A stretch of 5,635 nucleotides of DNA from contig CAMNHX010000124.1 in the NCBI GenBank assembly GCA_946539945.1, forward strand, positions 1 to 5,635, read 5' to 3'. The translations under genes and the position numbers were made by a program. Below the pieces are notes generated by a model. That model was not told where the DNA came from. It worked only from the letters and a program-made list of their open reading frames with translations, and did not search any database. The stretch is from an uncultured Desulfobulbus sp. (lineage in GTDB: Bacteria > Desulfobacterota > Desulfobulbia > Desulfobulbales > Desulfobulbaceae). How positions within the stretch are numbered: position 1 is the stretch's first letter; the number at the start of each line of letters is the position of its first letter. This document shows, piece after piece, positions 1-4,691 of the stretch.

Positions 1-27
1 CACACTCTGGCTATTCTCATCTTTCTA

Positions 28-57
28 TTGCATGATTTTCCATGTTAATTGTATACT
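28..57 (+). promoter_or_regulatory. Possible sigma70-type promoter in the AT-rich left end
   Basis: TTGCAT (28-33) and TATACT (52-57) are separated by 18 bases. The -10 box matches five of six consensus positions but the -35 box only three. AT-rich DNA yields such pairs by chance, and no recognisable gene follows. It is listed because a hairpin with a T-run lies about 120 bases downstream. Confidence 0.2.
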
Positions 58-141
58 TTCTGTATTTTATGTAGTTTATAACATAACTCGTGTAAACACC
101 CCCTAATGCAGACTGTTCAAATTGACACTCAATGTTTCTAT

Positions 142-184
142 CGAATTCAAATAACGGCTCTTGCCGGGAGATATTCGTTTTTTT
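142..184 (+). terminator. Weak terminator-like hairpin with seven T
   Basis: CGAAT (142-146) can pair with ATTCG (173-177), enclosing a small CGGC/GCCG hairpin (155-158 with 163-166), and seven T follow directly (178-184). The stem is interrupted by unpaired bases, so it is weaker than the terminator at 3333-3365. It could end a short transcript from the promoter-like site at 28-57 or one entering from the left. Confidence 0.25.
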
Positions 185-492
185 CTGGGCATTGGGCTTT
201 CCTCCTTGACTTTGCTCCTCCCTCGCCAGAAAGTGGGAGATTCCTACAGCGTTCAGGAGCAGGACAAGACTCCTGCATCACTTCGATGGATTCCTGCTTC
301 AACACGACTGCCCAGAGGAACAAGGTTTGGTTTTCGCCGAAAGCTTCCTGAAGAGGGAAGTACACAGCGAAAACCAGGCCCGTATTCCCCCAAAAATGCA
401 CTGTTTTCTCACAGGTTGACACCGCATGGCCTTGTTGCCGGACGGAGAAAAAAGATGGAGACAAGGGAAAAGGAAAGCGCTCCTTGGCCAAC

Positions 493-1059
493 TCACAGGA
501 CGAGTCCTGCAGGAAGGAACCCCACGCTTTCCAGTCGCGCTGCCAGCCTGTCTGTCTGCTCTTCGGTGTTGAAGAGCAAAACGTCCTTTTCATCCGCCTC
601 GGGCAGGGTAAAGGTCTTTTGCTGGTGACGGTAGATTTCCGGTCTGCCGTCAGAGACCCGGAAGGCGCTTGCAGCCCGCTTCCGCATACGCCGGAAGGCT
701 TCATCCTCTGAACACCAGCAGTAGAGAAAGCGCAGCGGCGTACCGAGTCGGGACGCCAGTTCCCGCACCCGCTCACGTTCTACCCTGGTACTGTAGGAGC
801 CGTCCAGAATGGTCAGGATCGCGCCGCCTTGCAGGTCGGCGGCGGCCCTCTCCAGAAGCGCCGCATAGGTGCGACTGCTCATCTCCCTGGTGTAAATGCC
901 CTGATCAATGCCGTCTGGCCGGGGTGTGCCAGCCGCAAGACCAGCCAGTTCCTTGCGCACCTGATCGGTATTGTGGTGCGGAACCTGCCAGCGAGTCGCG
1001 CAGGTTGCGGCCAAGGTGGACTTGCCAGAGGCAGTCATGCCGAAAAAGACGAGAATCAT
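493..1059 (-). CDS. P-loop kinase, AAA_33 / zeta-toxin-like (COG0645 type)
   Basis: This is a 188-residue soluble protein. The N-terminus has a clear Walker A motif, GMTASGKST (residues 7-15), after a hydrophobic first strand (MILVFF). HNTDQVRKELAG (29-40) is the usual substrate-side segment of the AAA_33 kinases, IYTREMSSRTY (55-65) follows, and ILDGSYS (84-90) is the Walker-B-like strand. Arg-rich stretches (92-101 and 124-128) would form the lid and contact phosphate. The family includes zeta toxins, chloramphenicol phosphotransferases and polynucleotide-kinase-like enzymes; the substrate here is unknown. The start ATG overlaps the stop of the upstream phosphotransferase-like gene by four bases (ATGA), so the two are almost certainly co-transcribed and translationally coupled. 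In many bacteria this domain is the C-terminal half of one protein whose N-terminal half resembles the upstream gene. I see no antitoxin partner, so a toxin role is unlikely. Confidence 0.85.
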   Translation of the reverse strand: MILVFFGMTASGKSTLAATCATRWQVPHHNTDQVRKELAGLAAGTPRPDGIDQGIYTREMSSRTYAALLERAAADLQGGAILTILDGSYSTRVERERVRELASRLGTPLRFLYCWCSEDEAFRRMRKRAASAFRVSDGRPEIYRHQQKTFTLPEADEKDVLLFNTEEQTDRLAARLESVGFLPAGLVL

Positions 1060-2096
1060 GGCTGCTTTTGAGCGTAGCGCTCCGCCAGCGCGAAGTACCG
1101 GGCCGCACTGGTCAGGGAATGCTGCCGTGTCTTTTCATCCACACTCTGATCCTGCGCGGTAAAAAGCCCGATCTTGCCGCGCACATAGGCCCTGTAGCCC
1201 TTGTAAAAGTCCAGCATATCCAGAAGTCCCGCATCCCCGCTCGCGTCGGCAAAGCGCTCGATGAAGCGGCAGGACAGGTTCTCCAGCCCGTGAAAATCCA
1301 GATCCATGGCCAAAAAGGCCACGTCTACGGCCACGTCGCTGTACCGAAAGCGCTCGTTGAACTCAATGCAGTCAAACACGTAGGGCTTCTCTGCCAGACA
1401 GATGTTGGCTGAATACAGATCACCGTGACACTCGCAGATGCGATCCGCATCAATCCGTTTCTGGAAGCGGGCAGGCTGGGCCAGAACCGCACAGGCCGCG
1501 TCGGAAATGGTCTTGAACTGCGCGGAAGACAGCGCACCCTGATCCAGAAAGCCCTTGGTCTGCTCAAAGTTTTCCAGAATGTTCATGGTCACGCTTTCCT
1601 GGGCGCCAAAGCGGGCCAGGCTTGCACCGTCCGCCGTCTGCCGGGCAGCCTGCGCGTAAAAGGGAACAAGCAGATCAACAAGCTGGTCAATATGCGCCTC
1701 TCCCAGTTCGCCGCGCTCAATCAGGTGAATCATCATGCGATCTTCCGGCATACGCCGCATCCTGACGCCGTATTCCACCACTGCTTTCGCGTCCTGTGCT
1801 GAAACCAGGGCAAGACTGCCGTCCTTTTGCCGGCAAACCGCAACCAGATCGAGATAGATCTCCGGGCAGAGGCGGCGGTTCAGCCGCAGTTCTTCCGCAC
1901 AGTAAAACTGACGCTTTTCCAGAGTGGAAAAGTCCAGAAAGCCGAAGTTGACCGGCTTCTTGAATTTGTACACCGTGTCGCCAGCCAGAACGACCCAGGA
2001 AATGTGGGTTTGCGCCAGTTCGGGCCGCTGGCCGTCGTGACTTGCAGGATCCAGGAGAAAGCGGACAAAGTCCGGGAATTGTGCTTGTGTGTTCAT
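1056..2096 (-). CDS. Aminoglycoside phosphotransferase-like (APH fold) protein, COG2187 type
   Basis: This is a 346-residue protein with the protein-kinase-like fold of the APH/choline kinase superfamily. YKFKKPVNFGFLDF (43-56) carries the candidate ATP-binding lysines. AEELRLN (67-73) resembles the helix holding the Lys-pairing Glu. CHGDLYSANIC (223-233) is the catalytic HGDxxxxN motif (His224, Asp226, Asn231), and VFDCIEFN (240-247) supplies the metal-binding Asp (Asp242). SDVAVDVAFLAMDLD (253-267) is typical of the COG2187 branch. The natural substrate of this branch is not established, and resistance to aminoglycosides should not be assumed. It is the first gene of a two-gene minus-strand operon. 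The start ATG lacks a strong ribosome binding site (only a distant GGAA), but the N-terminal residues fit the family. A TATAAT box lies about 58 bases upstream. Family assignment is firm; function is not. Confidence 0.88.
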   Translation of the reverse strand: MNTQAQFPDFVRFLLDPASHDGQRPELAQTHISWVVLAGDTVYKFKKPVNFGFLDFSTLEKRQFYCAEELRLNRRLCPEIYLDLVAVCRQKDGSLALVSAQDAKAVVEYGVRMRRMPEDRMMIHLIERGELGEAHIDQLVDLLVPFYAQAARQTADGASLARFGAQESVTMNILENFEQTKGFLDQGALSSAQFKTISDAACAVLAQPARFQKRIDADRICECHGDLYSANICLAEKPYVFDCIEFNERFRYSDVAVDVAFLAMDLDFHGLENLSCRFIERFADASGDAGLLDMLDFYKGYRAYVRGKIGLFTAQDQSVDEKTRQHSLTSAARYFALAERYAQKQP

Positions 2097-2124
2097 GGTT
2101 TTTTAAAGTGAAGTTCCGTGTTGC

Positions 2125-2140
2125 TCCGGCCTGTGCCGGA
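2125..2140 (-). other. Perfect 6-bp tetraloop hairpin in 5' leader of the APH-like gene
   Basis: TCCGGC and GCCGGA pair perfectly around a four-base loop. The element ends 29 bases before the start of the APH-like gene, inside the transcript predicted from the TATAAT at 2154-2159. No T-run follows on either strand, so it is not an intrinsic terminator. It may stabilise the mRNA leader or be a short palindromic protein-binding site. Confidence 0.4.
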
Positions 2141-2153
2141 ACGCTGCGCCTGC

Positions 2154-2182
2154 ATTATACGGAGTTGCCGCTGGAAAGAGTA
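2154..2182 (-). promoter_or_regulatory. Likely -10 box (TATAAT) for the minus-strand kinase operon
   Basis: Read on the minus strand, 2159-2154 is a perfect TATAAT. The -35 position 17 bases upstream (2182-2177) reads TACTCT, which is poor. Transcription would start near 2147 and give a leader of about 50 bases containing the hairpin at 2125-2140. The perfect -10 and correct placement favour it; the weak -35 suggests low or activator-dependent expression. Confidence 0.4.
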
Positions 2183-2360
2183 CGGTTTTTTTGCCTGCTT
2201 GCACTGCACAGGGTAAATGTGTATTTTTGCCCTTCAGGATGCGCTTCATACAAGACGGGCAAGCAGCAGGGCAGTCGTTTTTCACCGCTTCCTTGAGCGC
2301 CCAACAACAGCTCCGGCCAGTGCGGGGGCTTGCCGCTGTTCCTCTTGGTTGAACAGGTGA

Positions 2361-2390
2361 TTCATGCTTCCTTCATCTTGGTGATATACA
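2361..2390 (+). promoter_or_regulatory. Candidate extended -10 promoter for the plus-strand genes
   Basis: TGATATACA (2382-2390) fits an extended -10 (TG, one base, TATACA). A weak -35, TTCATG (2361-2366), sits 18 bases upstream. Transcription would begin near 2397, about 70 bases before the BOF gene. It is the best candidate I see for the BOF gene and possibly the peptide, enzyme and larB genes behind it. Confidence 0.35.
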
Positions 2391-2450
2391 GTAGAGACAA
2401 CCACGCCGCGCTGTTACGGCAAGGCAGAATCCAATCCGTTGCACTAAAAC

Positions 2451-2456
2451 AGGAGG
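2451..2456 (+). promoter_or_regulatory. Strong ribosome binding site for the BOF gene
   Basis: AGGAGG lies nine bases before the ATG at 2466. It fixes the start of the BOF gene and excludes the overlapping frames in this area. Confidence 0.8.
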
Positions 2457-2465
2457 AGAAAGGTC

Positions 2466-2903
2466 ATGCAAGCAAATGGAAAAACGTCGCAAAAATACGC
2501 TCTTGCCCTGTGTAGTATCCTGCTTTTCGTTCTGGCACTTCCCGCCCTGCCCGTGCAGGCAAATCCAAGCGTTCCGGGATCTGGCGGTTTGCAGGCAACC
2601 CCAAGCTCTCCGGGTGCTGGCGGTTTTCAGGGGCCATCAGCCCAGCGAGCCACTACTGTGGCTGCTGCCCGCAGGGCCTGGGACGACACCTATGTGACCC
2701 TGGTCGGTCACATTGTGCAGCGCTTGAGTGAGGACGACTACCTCTTCCGCGATGCCACTGGTGAAATCGTGGTTGACATTGACTATCATGTCTTTCACGG
2801 TCAGACTGTCACCCCGCAAACCAAAGTGCGCATCTCTGGCGAAGTTGACAGTGAAATCATGGAACGGACCACCATTGATGTATACATGCTGGAAGTACTG
2901 TGA
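2466..2903 (+). CDS. Periplasmic BOF (bacterial OB-fold) protein, YgiW/YdeI family
   Basis: This 145-residue protein has a signal peptide (residues 1-32: basic start, hydrophobic core YALALCSILLFVLALPALPV, cleavage after VQA). A Pro/Gly/Ser linker with two near-identical decamers follows (PSVPGSGGLQ 34-43; PSSPGAGGFQ 46-55), then GFQGPSAQ, and the BOF domain fills about 62-145. Recognisable family features are GGFQGP, TTVAAARRAWDDTYVTLVG (63-81), YLFRDATGEIVVDID (92-106), TVTPQTKVRISGEVD (114-128) and the C-terminal IDVYMLEV. The E. coli homologue YgiW has the same order, including repeated GGF-GP motifs. YgiW/YdeI proteins are periplasmic and linked to stress tolerance (peroxide, metals, antimicrobial peptides); the BOF fold lacks the usual nucleic-acid-binding residues and is thought to bind small molecules. 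It lies 90 bases upstream of the repeat peptide with no terminator between, so co-transcription is plausible. Confidence 0.92.
   Translation: MQANGKTSQKYALALCSILLFVLALPALPVQANPSVPGSGGLQATPSSPGAGGFQGPSAQRATTVAAARRAWDDTYVTLVGHIVQRLSEDDYLFRDATGEIVVDIDYHVFHGQTVTPQTKVRISGEVDSEIMERTTIDVYMLEVL
2565..2630 (+). repeat. Two-copy 36-base repeat in the BOF gene linker
   Basis: The codons for PSVPGSGGLQ (2565-2594) and PSSPGAGGFQ (2601-2630) are near-identical over 30 bases and recur with a 36-base period. The repeat encodes the flexible linker between signal peptide and OB fold. It is consistent with a duplication that has since drifted. Confidence 0.7.
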
Positions 2904-2939
2904 GGCTTTCGAGCGGTTCAAGTTTCACTGGTATACATC
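2877..2939 (+). repeat. Inverted repeat spanning the BOF gene stop codon
   Basis: GATGTATAC (2877-2885) and GTATACATC (2931-2939) are perfect complements. Inside them GTGA (2900-2903, containing the BOF stop) can pair with TCAC (2925-2928), with an unpaired stretch on the left arm. It may form an mRNA structure between the BOF and peptide genes; no T-run follows, so it is not a terminator. The long loop makes function uncertain. Confidence 0.35.
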
Positions 2940-2981
2940 CAGCAAGCAGATACGCCCTTCCCAGAGTGCGATATTCAACAC

Positions 2982-2988
2982 AAGGAGG
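2982..2988 (+). promoter_or_regulatory. Strong ribosome binding site for the repeat peptide gene
   Basis: AAGGAGG ends five bases before the ATG at 2994. This places the start at 2994 rather than at the internal ATG at 3045 directly before the twin-arginine motif. The peptide therefore carries a 17-residue extension in front of its export signal. Confidence 0.8.
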
Positions 2989-2993
2989 CTCTC

Positions 2994-3317
2994 ATGCAAA
3001 AAGAGCAGAAGATGGACCAACACAACGAAGAAGAGCACAGCGGTATGAATCGCCGGAGCTTCATTCTGGGTCTTTTGGCGAGCGGTGCGATCTATACTGC
3101 GCCCCTGCTCGTCTCGCTGAACGAAGCGCAAGCCGGGTCACACTACACGCGACACAGCCGATACACACGGCACAGCCGACACAGTCGGCACTCTCGCTAC
3201 TGGAATCGGCATCCCCACGACAGGCGTCCCAATCAGGGCTGGTTTCGTGAAGGCAACCGTCCTGGGGACCGGAACGGCGGTTGGAACGACCAGAATGGCG
3301 GCTGGCGCACCCGCTGA
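2994..3317 (+). CDS. Tat-like exported His/Arg/Ser-repeat peptide, candidate substrate of the PqqD-fusion enzyme
   Basis: This 107-residue protein belongs to no family I can name. Residues 1-17 form a hydrophilic Gln/Glu/His-rich extension. Residues 18-47 are a twin-arginine signal: NRRSFILG (19-26), a hydrophobic core to Leu42, then EAQA and probable cleavage before Gly48. The mature part (48-107) has YTRHSR twice (51-56, 57-62), HSR twice more (63-68), then a Trp/Gly/Asn-rich tail with NGGW at 94-97 and 101-104. It has about 14 Arg and 7 His, no Cys and no Lys, so it is strongly basic. A strong ribosome binding site precedes it and a strong terminator follows 16 bases after its stop. Its neighbour encodes an HPr-kinase-like domain fused to PqqD, a precursor-binding domain of modified-peptide pathways. 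I infer that this is its substrate, with leader residues 1-17 as possible docking segment and Ser55, 61, 64 and 67 as possible targets. A metal-binding role for the His-rich region is an alternative. Confidence 0.8.
   Translation: MQKEQKMDQHNEEEHSGMNRRSFILGLLASGAIYTAPLLVSLNEAQAGSHYTRHSRYTRHSRHSRHSRYWNRHPHDRRPNQGWFREGNRPGDRNGGWNDQNGGWRTR
3144..3197 (+). repeat. In-frame tandem repeat encoding YTRHSR, YTRHSR, HSR, HSR
   Basis: Two 18-base units (3144-3161 and 3162-3179) encode YTRHSR, and two 9-base units (3180-3188 and 3189-3197) encode HSR. All are in frame and adjacent. The first two units differ at few bases while the HSR units use different synonymous codons. This suggests the protein repeat is kept by selection rather than by very recent duplication. 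Confidence 0.8.
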
Positions 3318-3332
3318 CGCTGACCGTTTTCC

Positions 3333-3365
3333 CTGCTCGCGCCTCCCAGCGCGGGCAGTTTTTTT
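3333..3365 (+). terminator. Strong intrinsic terminator between peptide and modifying-enzyme genes
   Basis: CTGCTCGCGC (3333-3342 when read with the preceding C run; stem C3333 to C3342) pairs over ten base pairs with GCGCGGGCAG (3349-3358), with one G-T wobble and a six-base loop (CTCCCA). Seven T follow at once (3359-3365). It starts 16 bases past the peptide stop and ends 8 bases before the likely enzyme start at 3374. Incomplete termination would yield many peptide transcripts and few enzyme transcripts. Otherwise the enzyme needs its own promoter, which I do not see. Confidence 0.85.
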
Positions 3366-3373
3366 CTGCTGTC

Positions 3374-4582
3374 ATGGAAGCTGCAAAAGACGTGTATTTT
3401 AACGGCGTACCGCAGCCCGTGCGTGTGTTCGACTGTATGCCGCTCTTGCCCCTCTTGCCGGAGATTTTCCCGACCTGGCCCTTTGAGGTGCGGGAAAGCG
3501 ACCCTGTCGCGCCGATCATTACAGTCTGCCGCGAGCGCAGGGAGTACTGCCTGTCCGCCCCTTGGCTGGATGCTCCCCTCCGCACAGACACAGAGGTCGG
3601 TCTGTTTGCCGATCTGGTTGTGGATCTCATCCATGCCTGGCTGGAAGCCAATCAGGGTCTGCGTTGTCTGCACGCCGCCGCCGTGGAATACGCGGGCAGA
3701 CTGGTACTCTTTCCCAACTCGAACAAGGCTGGAAAAAGCCTGCTTGCAGCCTGGTTGATGGCGGAACAGCAACGCTGCTACGGTGATGATTTGGTGGCGC
3801 TCTTGCCAGACGGATCAGGTCAGGCTTTTGGTGTGCCGCCCCGCTTGCGCCTACCACTCCCTGCCTCTGAACCTGGTTTGGTCGAATATGTTCGCCGCAA
3901 TGGCGGGCTGGCTGACCGCCAGTGCCAGTACCTGTCTTCAACTCTTCCCGAACTGGCGCGTTTTGGCGAGACGCGGCCTTTGGGAGCGGTGGTCATGCTG
4001 GCGCGTCAACCGCAAGGCCCGGCAGAGCTTGTGCCTGCGGATCCTGCCGGAAGCCTGCGCAATCTGGTGTATCAGCATTTCATGCGCCAGGGCAGTGCGC
4101 TGGAGGTTCTGAACGGTTCCGGACACCTGATCCGCACCCTGCCTTGCTGGCATCTGCGCTACGCCCGTCTGGATGATGCCTCTGCCTGTCTGCGCCGGGC
4201 TTTTCTGGAAGGGGAGCAGCCGGGCTTTGTTGTCAGGCTTGCGCCGCAAGCGGTATCTCCTGCCTCAACGTCTGTCCGTCCCACAGTGAAAAAGAGAAGC
4301 GCGCACCGCCGTCGGACTTCCACTCAACGTTTTGTGCGCTGTCCCGGTGTGCTGGTCCGGGAAGAGGCTGGTGAAGCGTTCTTGGTTCAAGCCAGTGGTG
4401 ACCAGATTTTTCACCTGAACAGGACGGGACGGGCAGTCTGGGAGTTGCTGGCCGAACCGTGTAGCGAGGCTGAAGCTGCCGGGCTTTTGATCGCAGCCTT
4501 CCCGGATGCAGACCCTGCCCTGATCGAGCGCGACGTGGTGACGCTCTTTGTCGCGTTGCGGAAAAACAGGCTGTTGCAATAG
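3374..4582 (+). CDS. HPr-kinase-like domain fused to C-terminal PqqD peptide-binding domain
   Basis: This is a 402-residue protein from the ATG at 3374. The N-terminal part resembles HPr kinase-related proteins: LRCLHAAAVEYAGRLVLF (96-113) leads into a P-loop-like PNSNKAGKS (114-122), and YGDDLVALL (136-144, Asp138/139) is the acidic motif after it. The P-loop has Asn115 where Gly/Ala is usual. A basic linker (about 306-319, KKRSAHRRR) joins a complete PqqD domain (320-402: CPGVLVREEAG, then HLNRTGRAVWELL at 347-359, ending at the last residue). PqqD domains bind leader peptides for modifying enzymes, and HPr-kinase homologues phosphorylate lasso-peptide precursors on serine. I infer action on the upstream repeat peptide. 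The frame extends back to a TTG at 3281, but that would overlap the peptide gene and translate through the terminator. No good ribosome binding site precedes 3374; a GTG at 3392 after GGAAG is an alternative. No radical SAM gene is nearby. Confidence 0.85.
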   Translation: MEAAKDVYFNGVPQPVRVFDCMPLLPLLPEIFPTWPFEVRESDPVAPIITVCRERREYCLSAPWLDAPLRTDTEVGLFADLVVDLIHAWLEANQGLRCLHAAAVEYAGRLVLFPNSNKAGKSLLAAWLMAEQQRCYGDDLVALLPDGSGQAFGVPPRLRLPLPASEPGLVEYVRRNGGLADRQCQYLSSTLPELARFGETRPLGAVVMLARQPQGPAELVPADPAGSLRNLVYQHFMRQGSALEVLNGSGHLIRTLPCWHLRYARLDDASACLRRAFLEGEQPGFVVRLAPQAVSPASTSVRPTVKKRSAHRRRTSTQRFVRCPGVLVREEAGEAFLVQASGDQIFHLNRTGRAVWELLAEPCSEAEAAGLLIAAFPDADPALIERDVVTLFVALRKNRLLQ

Positions 4583-4687
4583 ATTGCCCCTCCTGCGTAA
4601 ACAATCCGGCGGCAAGCGGGGCATGAAAAAAATGCAGACACTCCATACCCTGCGGAACAAAGCGATTTCACCGGAAGCAATCAGGTC
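4583..4687 (+). other. Intergenic leader before larB
   Basis: The 105 bases between the fusion enzyme and larB contain TGCCCC (4585-4590), complementary to GGGGCA (4618-4623), which overlaps the start of a possible 22-codon leader frame. GGAAG (4673-4677), ten bases before the larB ATG, is its likely ribosome binding site. I see no intrinsic terminator, so larB may be read through from the genes upstream. Confidence 0.4.
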
Positions 4688-4691
4688 ATGA
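4623..4691 (+). CDS. Possible 22-codon leader frame overlapping the larB start
   Basis: ATG at 4623 opens a 22-residue frame beginning MKKMQTLHTLRNK and ending at the TGA at 4689-4691, so stop and larB start share ATGA. Such overlaps usually mark translational coupling. GGGG (4618-4621) just before the start is a poor, very close ribosome binding site. The peptide has no recognisable features; chance occurrence is quite possible. Confidence 0.2.
   Translation: MKKMQTLHTLRNKAISPEAIRS

Larger units (their letters stand above)
1..492. other. Non-coding flank, AT-rich at its left end
   Basis: No convincing gene is seen here on either strand. The first ~105 bases are markedly richer in A and T than everything to their right. 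Open frames in the remainder give low-complexity, Ser/Arg/Pro/Cys-rich translations that resemble no family I know, and the longest one on the minus strand runs through the kinase gene in the wrong frame. The stretch is the downstream flank of the minus-strand kinase gene. I see no strong intrinsic terminator for that gene: only a short A/T-rich inverted repeat (AAGGA/TCCTT, about 475-490) lies just past its stop. Confidence 0.5.
2097..2465. other. Divergent intergenic region
   Basis: This 369-base region separates the minus-strand kinase operon from the plus-strand BOF gene and must hold promoters for both. It contains a perfect TATAAT for the minus strand, an extended -10 for the plus strand, a six-base-pair tetraloop hairpin (2125-2140), and an imperfect inverted repeat AACAGC (2306-2311)/GCTGTT (2335-2340), with GGC/GCC continuing the stem across a bulge. 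The last could be an operator or chance. A 60-codon minus-strand frame from a GTG at 2285 to 2103 is discussed among the findings; I do not call it a gene. Confidence 0.6.

Noticed and set aside
496..509. CAGGA/TCCTG palindrome at the end of the kinase gene as a terminator
   Set aside because: The stem is five base pairs within the coding end, and no T-run follows on the minus strand within a useful distance.
147..776. A 209-codon minus-strand open frame
   Set aside because: More than a third of it overlaps the P-loop kinase gene in another frame. Its translation resembles no protein family and is the out-of-frame shadow of a GC-rich gene plus flank.
493..1059. Zeta-type toxin of a toxin-antitoxin pair
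   Set aside because: The neighbour is an APH-fold protein, not a small antitoxin, and the pair matches the known COG2187/COG0645 association.
669..1412. A 247-codon plus-strand open frame antisense to the two kinase genes
   Set aside because: It is wholly antisense to two genes with clear family motifs, and its translation is Arg/Pro/Ser/Cys-rich without recognisable domains.
1056..2096. Aminoglycoside resistance gene
   Set aside because: The fold and HGD motif are shared across the superfamily. The COG2187-like features and the kinase partner point to a housekeeping protein of unknown substrate.
2161..2192. Seven-T run at 2186-2192 as a plus-strand terminator
   Set aside because: Only a three-base-pair CCG/CGG stem precedes it, and no plus-strand gene ends nearby.
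3281..3373. Longer N-terminus of the HPr-kinase/PqqD protein from a TTG start
   Set aside because: It begins inside the peptide gene, lacks a good ribosome binding site, and translates through the terminator hairpin and T-run at 3333-3365.
3061..3772. Minus-strand open frames opposite the peptide and fusion-enzyme genes
   Set aside because: The plus-strand frames have ribosome binding sites, a signal sequence and domain motifs; the antisense ones have none.
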